15,250 nucleotides of DNA. Origin: Clostridiales bacterium UBA4080 (GTDB lineage: Bacteria; Bacillota; Clostridia; Lachnospirales; Vallitaleaceae). The notes beneath the pieces are model-generated. The model was not told the origin of the DNA. It did not search any database and saw only the letters and a program-made list of their open reading frames with translations. Each line of letters starts with the position of its first letter. Within the stretch, counting starts at the first letter, position 1. The position numbers and the translations under genes are program-made. The stretch covers positions 124-15,373 of the forward strand of contig DFYO01000002.1 in NCBI GenBank assembly GCA_002381865.1. Reading direction: 5' to 3'. Shown piece after piece: positions 1 to 7,699 of the stretch.

Positions 1-18
1 ACCGGAGGAGTCTCCGGT
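1..18. other. Short hairpin at window edge
   Basis: Perfect 7-bp inverted repeat ACCGGAG / CTCCGGT around a 4-base loop. A T-run follows only 12 bases later (31-37), so it is a poor terminator for a plus-strand gene. The stem may extend to the left of the window, so its role cannot be decided here. Confidence 0.4.
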
Positions 19-38
19 GAAGTAACAATTATTTTTTT

Positions 39-75
39 AAAAAAGAACCTGTGCATTTAGGGCATAGGTTCTTTT
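39..75. terminator. Bidirectional intrinsic terminator of typA
   Basis: A 12-bp stem, AAGAACCTGTGC (43-54) with GCATAGGTTCTT (62-73) and one G-T pair, has a 7-base loop. A-runs lie on the left and T-runs on the right, so either strand gives a hairpin followed by U. It lies 26 bases past the typA stop and would also stop any plus-strand transcript entering from the left. Confidence 0.8.
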
Positions 76-99
76 GGAAAATAGTATTTTTTTAAAGCA

Positions 100-1908
100 T
101 TATTTGCTATTTCTTTTTCTATCAGTTTCCTTTAAAAATTTCTTGCGAAGTCTTATTGCATCAGGAGTTACTTCAACAAATTCATCATCTGCAATAAATT
201 CAAGAGCCTCTTCTAAGGAGAAGGTTCTTGGAGGAGCAAGCTTGACTGCATCATCGTTTCCTGAAGAACGTGTGTTGGTAAGCTTTTTTTCTTTACAAGG
301 ATTAACGGTCATATCATCCTTTCTGGAATTTATACCTATTAACATACCTTCATAAACATCAGTGCCTGGATTAATAATCATAACAGCTCTTTCGGAAAGG
401 CTGTTTAAGGCATAAGGAGTTGAAACTCCTTGGTAGCCAGATACTAATACACCGTTGTTTCTGCCAGATATTTCACCCTTGTATTCTTCAAAGCCCATTA
501 AGCTTCTGACAATAGTTGCTTCACCACGGGATTCAGTAATCATTTCACTTCTAAAACCAAGAAGTCCTCTGGTAGGAGCAATGTATTCAAGCTTTGTAAA
601 TCCATTATCTGCTTCCATATGCTCCATTTGACCTTTTCTAAGGCTTAAGCTTGAAATAGCTGCACCAACATATTCATCAGGAACAGAAACGGTAATTCTT
701 TCAACGGGCTCTACTAGCTTGCCGGCCTTATTTTTGTGCATAATAACCTCTGGCTTTGATACACTAAGCTCATAGCCCTCTCTTCTCATGTGCTCAATAA
801 GTACGGATAAATGAAGCTCTCCACGGCCCGAAACCTTAAAGCCCTCAACACCGCCAAGAGGTTCGATTTTTAATCCTACATTTATTTCTAATTCTTTTTC
901 CAAACGTTCCTTTAAGTGCCTTGAGGTTACATACTTACCTGAAAGACCTGCAAATGGAGAACTGTTTACTAGAAAATTCATAGATAAGGTAGGCTCTTCT
1001 ATATCGATAAGCGGCATAGGAATTATTGCATCTGGGTTACAAAGGGTTTCCCCGATAGACATATCCGGAATACCTGCAATAACAGCAATATCTCCACTAT
1101 AAATTTCTTTTTGAGGAGATTGTTTTAAACCAACGTAATTAAAAAGCTTAGATATTTTAGCATTTGTAATGGAGCCATCTCTTCTAGACACAGCAACAGT
1201 CTGACCTTCCTTAAGAGTTCCACTATAGACACGACCTATTCCAAGTCTTCCAATATAATCATCATAGCCTAGTGCGGAAATCTGAAACTGAAGAGGCTCT
1301 GAATCCTTGTCGGGATAAGCTTCAACATGGTTAATGATTGTATCAAACAAAGGAACTAAGTCATCACTCTCGTGTTCAAGCTCATGCTGTGCAATTCCGT
1401 CTCGTCCAACACCATATAGAACTGGGAAATCCAGCTGCTCATCAGTAGCATCTAAATCCACAAATAAGTCAAAGGTCATATTAACAACCTCTGTAGCTCT
1501 TTGATCTTTTTTATCAATTTTGTTTATAAATAAAATTGGTCTCAGGTTATGTTCAAGGGATTTTTTTAAGACAAATCTGGTTTGAGGCATTGGACCTTCG
1601 CTTGAGTCTACAAGCAGAATTACAGTGTCCACAGTTTTGATTATTCTTTCAACCTCAGAAGAAAAATCGGAGTGACCAGGGGTGTCAACAATGTTGATTT
1701 TATAATCACCATAATCAACGGAGCAGTTTTTTGAATAAATAGTAATTCCACGCTCTCTTTCTAAATCATTACTATCCATAACACAGTCTACCACAGCCTC
1801 ATTATTTCTAAATACGCCGCTTTGACTTAAGAAAGCGTCAACAAGGGTGGATTTGCCGGCATCTACATGGGCAATTACTGCAATATTTATTATTTTTTTC
1901 TTTGACAT
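100..1908 (-). CDS. typA: Ribosome-associated GTPase TypA/BipA
   Basis: Translational GTPase of the EF-G superfamily. TypA/BipA acts on the ribosome and helps ribosome assembly and stress or low-temperature growth in other bacteria (family knowledge). The 602-residue product has the full G-domain set: P-loop AHVDAGKST (13-21), the TypA-type switch I sequence MDSNDLERERGITI, DTPGH and NKID. These are followed by domain II, an EF-G-like domain III/V and the TypA C-terminal region (RGLLGFRSE, NNGVLVSGYQG). Length matches the family (about 600-615). I start at ATG 1908 (MSKKKIIN) because GAGG lies 5 bases upstream; a longer reading from 1935 adds nine unconserved residues. It is divergent from the operon at 2115. 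The P-loop reads DAGKS rather than the DHGKT usual in proteobacteria, a conservative change. Confidence 0.96.
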   Translation of the reverse strand: MSKKKIINIAVIAHVDAGKSTLVDAFLSQSGVFRNNEAVVDCVMDSNDLERERGITIYSKNCSVDYGDYKINIVDTPGHSDFSSEVERIIKTVDTVILLVDSSEGPMPQTRFVLKKSLEHNLRPILFINKIDKKDQRATEVVNMTFDLFVDLDATDEQLDFPVLYGVGRDGIAQHELEHESDDLVPLFDTIINHVEAYPDKDSEPLQFQISALGYDDYIGRLGIGRVYSGTLKEGQTVAVSRRDGSITNAKISKLFNYVGLKQSPQKEIYSGDIAVIAGIPDMSIGETLCNPDAIIPMPLIDIEEPTLSMNFLVNSSPFAGLSGKYVTSRHLKERLEKELEINVGLKIEPLGGVEGFKVSGRGELHLSVLIEHMRREGYELSVSKPEVIMHKNKAGKLVEPVERITVSVPDEYVGAAISSLSLRKGQMEHMEADNGFTKLEYIAPTRGLLGFRSEMITESRGEATIVRSLMGFEEYKGEISGRNNGVLVSGYQGVSTPYALNSLSERAVMIINPGTDVYEGMLIGINSRKDDMTVNPCKEKKLTNTRSSGNDDAVKLAPPRTFSLEEALEFIADDEFVEVTPDAIRLRKKFLKETDRKRNSK

Positions 1909-1954
1909 AAAAACCTCAACTTTCAAAATCATCATTATATTTTCACAAGAGTAT

Positions 1955-1983
1955 AGTGTACTCCTTATTTAAGGATAATGCAA
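1955..1983 (-). promoter_or_regulatory. Candidate sigma-A promoter of typA
   Basis: On the minus strand TTGCAT (1978-1983) and TACACT (1955-1960) are separated by 17 bases, and TATACT overlaps at 1950-1955 as an alternative -10. The leader to the ATG would be about 40 bases. The match is moderate, so this is a candidate only. Confidence 0.4.
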
Positions 1984-2075
1984 GGCTTTTTTGACCGAGA
2001 AAGCAAGCAAGCTGTTAAAGTGTAATTGTTTATGCGTTTTACAGAGAGATAAAAAAGGCGCCATAATCGTATTTA

Positions 2076-2084
2076 TGATATAAT
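2076..2084 (+). promoter_or_regulatory. Extended -10 promoter of the 2115-5839 operon
   Basis: TGATATAAT is a perfect TGn plus TATAAT extended -10 box. There is no good -35 at the usual distance, as is common for extended -10 promoters. The start point would be near 2091, giving a leader of about 24 bases that carries the AAGGAG site at 2098-2103. Confidence 0.6.
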
Positions 2085-2114
2085 ATATCTAACAGATAAG
2101 GAGAATATTAATTT

Positions 2115-3869
2115 ATGGATATGTTACTTGTAGGTATTAATGCTAAGTTTGTTCATTCTAACCTTGCAATCAGATATATGAAAGCTTATTGCGAAAAGCT
2201 GGGGCATGATATTGAGATAGAGGAATATACAATTAATCAGAGAGTCGATGTTATTTTGTCTGAGATTATGAAAAAAAAGCCAAAAGCTATTGGCTTTTCA
2301 TGTTATTTATGGAATATTGAATTTGTTGCAAAGCTTTGTAGCAGCATTAAAAAAATAGATGCGAATTGCTGGATTTTTTTAGGGGGGCCAGAGGTTTCAT
2401 ATTGCTCAGAAAAATGGCTGGAAAGCTTAAGGATAGATGCAATTATTAGAGGAGAGGGAGAAAAAACAGTTTTTGAGCTACTAAAATATCTTAAGGGAGA
2501 GAATGTAAAGCTAGAGGATATTGATGGGCTTGTTTACAGACAAGAAGATAAAATTATAACGAATAATAAAAGAATGCCTATGGATTTAAGTGAGATACCC
2601 TTTCCGTACAATGAAAAAGCTATACAGGAGCTGGCAAGCAGAATAATATATTATGAAAGCTCAAGAGGCTGTCCATTTGGCTGTAAATATTGCTTGTCCT
2701 CTATTGAAAAGGGTGTAAGATTCAGAGATATTGAGCTAGTCAAGAAAGAGCTTGATTTTTTTCTAAAGCAAAAGGTTAAGCAAGTGAAATTTGTAGACAG
2801 AACCTTTAATTGCAATAAGAAACATACAATGGAAATTTGGGAGCATTTAATTGAAAATGACAATAATGTTACGAACTTTCATTTTGAGATAACGGCCGAG
2901 CTAATCACAGAAGAAATGCTAGACTTATTAAAAAAAGCCAGAGTAGGTCTTTTTCAATTTGAGATTGGGGTTCAATCTACAAATACGGAAACCTTGAAGG
3001 AAATCAATCGGAATATGAGCTTTGAGGATATTGCAGACAGAGTAAATAAAATTAAAGCTTTAAAAAATATACATCTGCATCTGGATTTGATAGCAGGACT
3101 TCCGCAGGAGGACTATAAAAGCTTTGAAAAATCCTTCAATGATGTATATAGCTTAAGGCCTGAACAGCTACAGCTAGGATTTTTAAAGGTTCTTAAGGGC
3201 TCCGAGATTTTTGAAAATAGTGAAAGGCTTGGCATTGAATACAGAGAGTATGCACCCTACGAGGTTTTAAAAACAGGAGATATGAGCTATGTAGAAATTG
3301 AGAGATTAAAAATAGTTGAAGAGATGACCGAGTTATACTTTAATAGTGGAAATTATATAAACACCATAGGTTATCTGGAAACTCAATTTGAAAAGCCCTT
3401 TAAGCTATTTGAAAAAATTGCAGACTATTGGGAGGAAAATGGACTAAATAAGGTAAGCCATTCTAAAGTTAAAATTGCAGAAATATTAAGAGATTTTTCG
3501 CTTGAAAAAACTAATGCAGATATAGAGCTTTTGGAAAATCTATTATTATTTGACTGGTGCTTAATGGAAAAGCCTAGAAAATATCCTGGATGGATTAAGG
3601 ACGGATATGAGTACAAGGAACAAATAAATAGCTTTTATAAAGAGGAAGAAAATATTATCAGGTACTTGTCTCAGATTGACTCGCTCCACACAAAGCAGAT
3701 TAGCCGAATGGTACATATTGAGGTTTTTGAATATGATTTGCAGAGCATGAGAATATCAAATAGTAACAGCTATAATAAAGAGAAAACTGCAATTTTATTT
3801 AATTATTTTGAGAAGGAAGGCTTGCTTAAAACCAAAACCTATAAGCTTGAGAATTTCTGGAGGGATTAA
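2115..3869 (+). CDS. B12-binding radical SAM protein (DUF4080 type)
   Basis: The 584-residue protein starts with a cobalamin-binding Rossmann-like domain (about 1-135; LLVGINAKFVHSNLAIRY, then GFSCYLWN, FLGGPEVS and IIRGEGE). A radical SAM core follows with the cluster motif CPFGCKYC (Cys186, 190, 193) and strands KFVDRTFNC, HFEITAEL, FEIGVQS and LDLIAGLPQE. The C-terminal third (about 400-584) fits the DUF4080 region found with this architecture in clostridia. The substrate is unknown; related B12/SAM enzymes do methylations or ring rearrangements. AAGGAG lies 11 bases before the ATG, a little far. The stop overlaps the nth start as TAATG, so the two are translationally coupled. The family assignment rests on motif and architecture recall. 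Confidence 0.88.
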   Translation: MDMLLVGINAKFVHSNLAIRYMKAYCEKLGHDIEIEEYTINQRVDVILSEIMKKKPKAIGFSCYLWNIEFVAKLCSSIKKIDANCWIFLGGPEVSYCSEKWLESLRIDAIIRGEGEKTVFELLKYLKGENVKLEDIDGLVYRQEDKIITNNKRMPMDLSEIPFPYNEKAIQELASRIIYYESSRGCPFGCKYCLSSIEKGVRFRDIELVKKELDFFLKQKVKQVKFVDRTFNCNKKHTMEIWEHLIENDNNVTNFHFEITAELITEEMLDLLKKARVGLFQFEIGVQSTNTETLKEINRNMSFEDIADRVNKIKALKNIHLHLDLIAGLPQEDYKSFEKSFNDVYSLRPEQLQLGFLKVLKGSEIFENSERLGIEYREYAPYEVLKTGDMSYVEIERLKIVEEMTELYFNSGNYINTIGYLETQFEKPFKLFEKIADYWEENGLNKVSHSKVKIAEILRDFSLEKTNADIELLENLLLFDWCLMEKPRKYPGWIKDGYEYKEQINSFYKEEENIIRYLSQIDSLHTKQISRMVHIEVFEYDLQSMRISNSNSYNKEKTAILFNYFEKEGLLKTKTYKLENFWRD

Positions 3870-4504
3870 TGAAGATAAAAGAAAAGGCTCTTAAGGTTAC
3901 AGAGCTATTAGACAAATATTATCCAGAGGATATTAAGTGCTATCTGGACCATAGCAACCCCTGGCAGCTTTTAATTGCAACAATATTAAGTGCTCAATGC
4001 ACGGATGACAGGGTAAATATTGTTACAAAAAATTTATTTAAAAAATATAAATCCGTTGAGGCTTTTGCATCTGCTGATATTTTAGAGCTGGAGCAGGATA
4101 TTAAGCCTACAGGCTTTTATAGAAACAAGGCTCAGCACATTAAAGGCTGCTGCCAAAAGCTATTAAGTGAGTATAAGGGAGAGGTTCCAAGCGATATAGA
4201 AAAGCTTACCTCCTTGCCGGGAGTTGGAAGAAAAACGGCTAATGTTATAAGAGGAAATATTTTTAATATTGAAAGTATAGTAGTGGATACTCATGTTAAA
4301 AGGATTTCAAATAAATTAGGCCTTGCAAAAAGTGAGGATCCTGTAAAGATTGAATTTGAATTAATGAAGATTCTACCAAAGGACACATGGATTAGGTATA
4401 ATATTCAAGTGATTGCACACGGTAGAAGTATATGTAAAGCAAGAAGTCCCAAATGTGAGGAATGCTTTTTAAGGGAACTGTGCAATTGGGTAAAAAGAAA
4501 GTGA
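3869..4504 (+). CDS. nth: Endonuclease III (DNA glycosylase/AP lyase)
   Basis: Base-excision repair enzyme that removes oxidised pyrimidines and cleaves the abasic site. All key elements are present in 211 residues: the helix-hairpin-helix LPGVGRKTA with catalytic Lys122, the catalytic Asp140 in VDTHVKR, and the 4Fe-4S loop C-x6-C-x2-C-x5-C at Cys189, 196, 199 and 205. These sit two residues beyond the E. coli numbering (Lys120, Asp138, Cys187-203), so the protein is full length. GGAGGG just before the start lies inside the end of the radical SAM gene, and the two coding regions share one base. The Hpt-like gene starts 11 bases after the stop. Confidence 0.96.
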   Translation: MKIKEKALKVTELLDKYYPEDIKCYLDHSNPWQLLIATILSAQCTDDRVNIVTKNLFKKYKSVEAFASADILELEQDIKPTGFYRNKAQHIKGCCQKLLSEYKGEVPSDIEKLTSLPGVGRKTANVIRGNIFNIESIVVDTHVKRISNKLGLAKSEDPVKIEFELMKILPKDTWIRYNIQVIAHGRSICKARSPKCEECFLRELCNWVKRK

Positions 4505-4515
4505 GGTGTTGTAAT

Positions 4516-5136
4516 ATGGAGAATATTGATATTAAGCAAGCTCTTTCAAAGCTGGGAGACTCAGAAAAGCTTTTTAATATTTTGATTGTAGGTTTTTTGA
4601 TAAAGCATGCAAAGATTGATAATGATATTTTGGTTTTAGAAAAAAAAGGAGATTTTGTTGAAGCTGCAAGATTAGCGCATAGTATAAAAGGGCTTTCGAT
4701 GAATATGTGCGCAGATTGCTTATATGAAAAGGCAAGAGCGCTGGAGGAAGAATATCTTAGCAGAGCTCAAAAAAGTAAAAAGAGCTATAAAGAGGACGGC
4801 AGGGCTTTTAAGGAATTACAAGAAGCACTCAGAGGAGTGGAAAAGGATGTAAAGGAATACGTTATTAAAAAAAGAATATTACATTATGAAAAGCAGCAAT
4901 ATCCGGAAAGCACTATGAGTGAAGAGGAAGCAGTAGATGAGCTTATAGAAAGCTTATATGGGCTGCATATTGACAGACTAAGAGGCGCAATATATTATTT
5001 CCAAGAGCTGGAGCTTGAGGGAGAGGCAGATAAGCTTTATAGAAAAATAGTGCAAAATATAAAAGAGCTGGATTTTTACCGTACAATTAATATGCTTGAA
5101 AAATTAAAGGAGCTGCTTAAGCAAACAAATGAATAA
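4516..5136 (+). CDS. Orphan Hpt (histidine phosphotransfer) domain protein
   Basis: 206 residues. The first ~120 form a helical Hpt-like domain with the phospho-acceptor motif AHSIKG (His55), preceded by EKKGDFVEAARL and followed by a helix starting LSMNM, as in the four-helix Hpt bundle. The region after about 120 is acidic and helical (SEEEAVDELIESLYGLHIDRLRGA) and looks like a second helical bundle without an obvious phosphohistidine. Hpt proteins carry phosphate between receiver domains; no kinase or receiver is encoded here. GAGGTG at 4503-4508 supports ATG 4516; a longer reading from 4462 would overlap nth and is unlikely. The stop overlaps the exonuclease start by eight bases, so it is a member of the operon. 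Confidence 0.72.
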   Translation: MENIDIKQALSKLGDSEKLFNILIVGFLIKHAKIDNDILVLEKKGDFVEAARLAHSIKGLSMNMCADCLYEKARALEEEYLSRAQKSKKSYKEDGRAFKELQEALRGVEKDVKEYVIKKRILHYEKQQYPESTMSEEEAVDELIESLYGLHIDRLRGAIYYFQELELEGEADKLYRKIVQNIKELDFYRTINMLEKLKELLKQTNE

Positions 5137-5839
5137 TTATATTGTTTTAGATATTGAAACTACGGGCTTAAGACCTGAACAGGATAAGATTACAGAAATC
5201 GGAGCGGTTAAGATTATAGATGGGGATATATCAGAGGTGTTTTCAAGACTAATTAATCCTCAAATACAAATTCCTCAGATTATTACTGAAATAACCGGAA
5301 TAACTAATGAAATGGTTAAAGGTTCACCAGATATATCAGTGGTACTTCCAGAATTTATTGAATTTTGTGAAGGGTATGACATTATGGGACATAATGTAAG
5401 GTTCGATTTTTCGTTTTTAAAATATAATGCCGTAACGCAGAAACTGAAATTTAATAAAAATGCATTGGATACATTAGCTTTAGCTAGAAAATTTCTAAAG
5501 CAAATCAGCTCCAGGAGCCTGACAAATTTGTGTGAGTATTATAGTATTGAAAGAGAACATGCCCACAGAGGATATGATGATGCAAAGGCAACCTACAAGC
5601 TCTATAAAAGACTCAAGGAGGATTTTTGGACTGAGGAAACAGCAGATTTGTTTATACCTAAGCCAATACACTATAAGCCTGCAAAGCAAGAAGCAATAAC
5701 GCCAAGGCAGGAAAAGTATTTGAAGGATTTAATTAGTTATCATAATATTGATTTTAAAGAACAAATAAACAGCCTGACAAAAAGTCAGGCAAGCAGATTT
5801 ATTGATAAAATAATAAGTGAGAACGGAGCTATAAGATAA
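5129..5839 (+). CDS. DnaQ-family (DEDDh) 3'-5' exonuclease
   Basis: An epsilon-subunit-like exonuclease, probably for proofreading or for trimming DNA ends. The DEDDh residues are all present: Asp8 and Glu10 in VLDIETTGL, Asp93 in GHNVRFDFSFL, and His146 with Asp151 in HRGYDDA. The nuclease domain ends near 170. A C-terminal extension (about 185-236; ITPRQEKYLKDL, LTKSQASRFIDKI) matches a short helical module often seen at the ends of Firmicutes DNA-handling proteins, perhaps for DNA or partner binding. The start lies inside the Hpt gene's end and depends on coupling: the nearest AAGGAG is 17 bases away. This is the last gene of the operon. It is not polC itself, which is far larger. Confidence 0.9.
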   Translation: MNNYIVLDIETTGLRPEQDKITEIGAVKIIDGDISEVFSRLINPQIQIPQIITEITGITNEMVKGSPDISVVLPEFIEFCEGYDIMGHNVRFDFSFLKYNAVTQKLKFNKNALDTLALARKFLKQISSRSLTNLCEYYSIEREHAHRGYDDAKATYKLYKRLKEDFWTEETADLFIPKPIHYKPAKQEAITPRQEKYLKDLISYHNIDFKEQINSLTKSQASRFIDKIISENGAIR

Positions 5840-5852
5840 TTAATATAAAAAA

Positions 5853-5930
5853 TATTACCCCCTTTTTGATATGCGCCTATAAGATATATTTTGTACAGCA
5901 TTAGGAAGCATGTCATTTCGATGGGGGTAT
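5853..5930. terminator. Imperfect long hairpin between convergent genes
   Basis: TACCCCC (5856-5862) pairs with GGGGGTA (5923-5929), and ATATGC (5869-5874) pairs with GCATGT (5908-5913) with one G-T. The stem is interrupted by mismatches and the loop is about 33 bases. T-rich tracts follow on both strands. Lying between converging genes, it is best read as a weak shared terminator. Confidence 0.4.
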
Positions 5931-5940
5931 TTTATTTAGA

Positions 5941-6579
5941 TTAGATAAAATACCTCTTCTTTAAATCAATAAAGCCATTTGAGAGCTTTGATTTTGTTAG
6001 AGATTCAAGGTTCTCAGAATATATTTTAAGCTCATTAAAATTGAAGCTATCCTTTTTTTTGGCATATAGTTCTGCAAGAAGCAGGATATGGTCACTGATA
6101 TCGGAGTTTATTTTAATTCCTGCCTCAAGCACTGATATTGCTTCCGAGTAGTTTTCTAAATCAAAATAGCCTTTGCCAAGAAGATAGATGGCTTTTATCA
6201 AACGGTTATAATTGTTTTCACAGGCTTCAATATGAGAAAAATTAGCAATCCCATATTTTAAGCGGATTTCACTGTTTGACATATTAGATAGGTTTAACAT
6301 AGGCTCCTTTGATAGAGAAAAAATCAGTTCTTGATACTTAAATAACTCAGGATGTCCAAGCTCGGCAAAATACTCCTTGTTATTATGTTTTACACCACTT
6401 ATATCTGGAACAATATAGTTTGTGTCTTCGATCTGCGATTTTCTTGTAAACATTGATTTTTCTTCATTTTCCCAAAATTCTTTTCTTTTTATAGCAGTTA
6501 GCTTCTCGGTTTTTTTTAGATTATGATGGAATATAAAAAGAAAAATCAAAAACAGTATAAATATAGTAGGAATGCCCAT
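5941..6579 (-). CDS. Membrane-anchored TPR-like protein
   Basis: 212 residues. An N-terminal membrane helix (about 4-19; IFILFLIFLFIFHH) is followed by a basic stretch, a spacer and a C-terminal half with TPR-like helical pairs (AIYLLGKGYFDLENYSEAISVLEAGIKIN, then DHILLLAELYAKKKD). It resembles bacterial TPR scaffolds tethered to the membrane; no catalytic motif is seen and no partner can be named. I start at ATG 6579 (MGIPTIF), because GGTGAT lies about four bases upstream and the membrane helix begins at once. A longer reading from 6657 would overlap pheA by 55 bases and adds unconserved sequence. The start is 23 bases after the pheA stop, so the two share a transcript. Confidence 0.7.
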   Translation of the reverse strand: MGIPTIFILFLIFLFIFHHNLKKTEKLTAIKRKEFWENEEKSMFTRKSQIEDTNYIVPDISGVKHNNKEYFAELGHPELFKYQELIFSLSKEPMLNLSNMSNSEIRLKYGIANFSHIEACENNYNRLIKAIYLLGKGYFDLENYSEAISVLEAGIKINSDISDHILLLAELYAKKKDSFNFNELKIYSENLESLTKSKLSNGFIDLKKRYFI

Positions 6580-6602
6580 TTTATCACCACTTTTCCTTAA
6601 TC

Positions 6603-7433
6603 CTAAAGAATTCGCTGTTGCATTTTGTAATTGCCAAGAAGCTTGAAATGATGACACTCTGACTCCATTTTTTTGATTGCAGAGGCAATAGTTGGATCTT
6701 CAGCATTTCCTTCAAAATCAATATAGAAATAATATTCCCAAGGAGTGTGAACAACGGGTCTAGATTCAATTTTAAGCATATTAATATTACTTGATGCAAA
6801 ATGCTTAAGGGCAGCATATAATGCCCCTGCTTGGTGCTTTGTTGAAAAAACAACACTTATTTTGTCACACATATTATTAATTTTAAGGGATTTGCCTAGA
6901 ATAACAAAACGAGTTGTATTGTTTTGATTACAGTTAATATTGTCAGCAAGCACTGTTAATCCATATAGCTCAGCAGCCTTTCTGCTTGCAATTGCGGCAA
7001 TGGCTTTATTGTTTTGTTGCATTATATATTCCGCACTTTTGGCTGTATTATAATAAGGTATGTGCTGCCAGCTGTATTTTGAAAGAAAGGTTTTACTTTG
7101 CTCAAAGCCCTGAGGGTGAGAGTAAACCTCTTGAATATCATTAATTGTTGAGCCTTTTATTCCAAGAAGGTTTTGGATAGGCTTTACGTAGGTTTCGCCT
7201 ACAATATGTGAACTATATTGGTTTAATAAATCATATACACTAGAGATTGCGCCGGTTGAAGAGTTTTCAATAGGAAGAACCCCATAATGTATCTCGCCCT
7301 TTTCAAGAGCAATAAAAACATCCTCGAAAAGGTCATAATTTTTTGTTTCTACATCGTTGGGAAAATAGTTATAAAGTGCTTCTTCGCTAAAAGAACCAGG
7401 AACTCCCTGATAACCAATAGTTAATTCTAACAT
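6603..7433 (-). CDS. pheA: Prephenate dehydratase
   Basis: Converts prephenate to phenylpyruvate, the committed step to phenylalanine. The 276-residue monofunctional enzyme has the catalytic domain signatures GYQGVPGSFSEEA (7-19), ENSSTGAISSVYDLL (56-70) and the substrate-binding Thr-Arg-Phe (174-176). A C-terminal ACT domain with GALY (203-206) and ESRP (223-226) is the phenylalanine-sensing site, so feedback inhibition is expected from family knowledge. No chorismate mutase domain is fused, unlike the E. coli P-protein. GGAG eight bases before the ATG and a near-consensus promoter upstream support the start. No other aromatic gene is nearby. Confidence 0.96.
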   Translation of the reverse strand: MLELTIGYQGVPGSFSEEALYNYFPNDVETKNYDLFEDVFIALEKGEIHYGVLPIENSSTGAISSVYDLLNQYSSHIVGETYVKPIQNLLGIKGSTINDIQEVYSHPQGFEQSKTFLSKYSWQHIPYYNTAKSAEYIMQQNNKAIAAIASRKAAELYGLTVLADNINCNQNNTTRFVILGKSLKINNMCDKISVVFSTKHQAGALYAALKHFASSNINMLKIESRPVVHTPWEYYFYIDFEGNAEDPTIASAIKKMESECHHFKLLGNYKMQQRIL

Positions 7434-7484
7434 GGCATATACTCCAATACTTATTGTTCTAAAATAATTGATGGTTACTCAATA

Positions 7485-7513
7485 AATATACTTTATTATC
7501 ATAAAGGTGTCAA
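7485..7513 (-). promoter_or_regulatory. Sigma-A promoter of pheA
   Basis: On the minus strand TTGACA (7508-7513) and TATATT (7485-7490) are separated by exactly 17 bases. Transcription would begin near 7478, about 45 bases before the pheA ATG. No T-box or attenuator fits in that short leader. Confidence 0.8.
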
Positions 7514-7526
7514 CGATTCCAAAGGA

Positions 7527-7694
7527 ATGTATATTTTATTTAGAAAAAGTTATATCAAAGAAGAAACGAAGGATATTGAAGGCTATTTGAATGAGATCAA
7601 GTTTATATATTTGCAAAAAAGTAATATAGTTGTAATTGGATTTGTTATGCAAATATGTTATGATTGTTTGGAAAATCGGGAGAAGAGAGGTTGA
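7527..7694 (+). CDS. Doubtful small ORF (55 aa) upstream of the SLH gene
   Basis: The ATG at 7527 opens a 55-residue reading frame (MYILFRKSYIKEE..., then NIVVIGFVMQICYDC) ending in the ribosome-binding region of the SLH gene. The same frame is open back to 7431, which is long for AT-rich spacer DNA. Against it, the only purine-rich site touches the ATG and the pheA promoter occupies the upstream half of the open stretch. It could be a small membrane peptide, the relic of a lost gene, or chance. Confidence 0.2.
   Translation: MYILFRKSYIKEETKDIEGYLNEIKFIYLQKSNIVVIGFVMQICYDCLENREKRG
7630..7659 (+). promoter_or_regulatory. Possible promoter of the SLH gene
   Basis: TTGTAA (7630-7635) and TATGTT (7654-7659) are 18 bases apart and would start RNA near 7666, about 34 bases before the SLH ATG. 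The match is weak but the position is suitable. Confidence 0.3.
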
Positions 7695-7699
7695 AGAAA

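Noticed and set aside
7434..7480. T-box or attenuator for pheA
   Set aside because: The leader after the mapped promoter is only about 45 bases and has no terminator/antiterminator pair.
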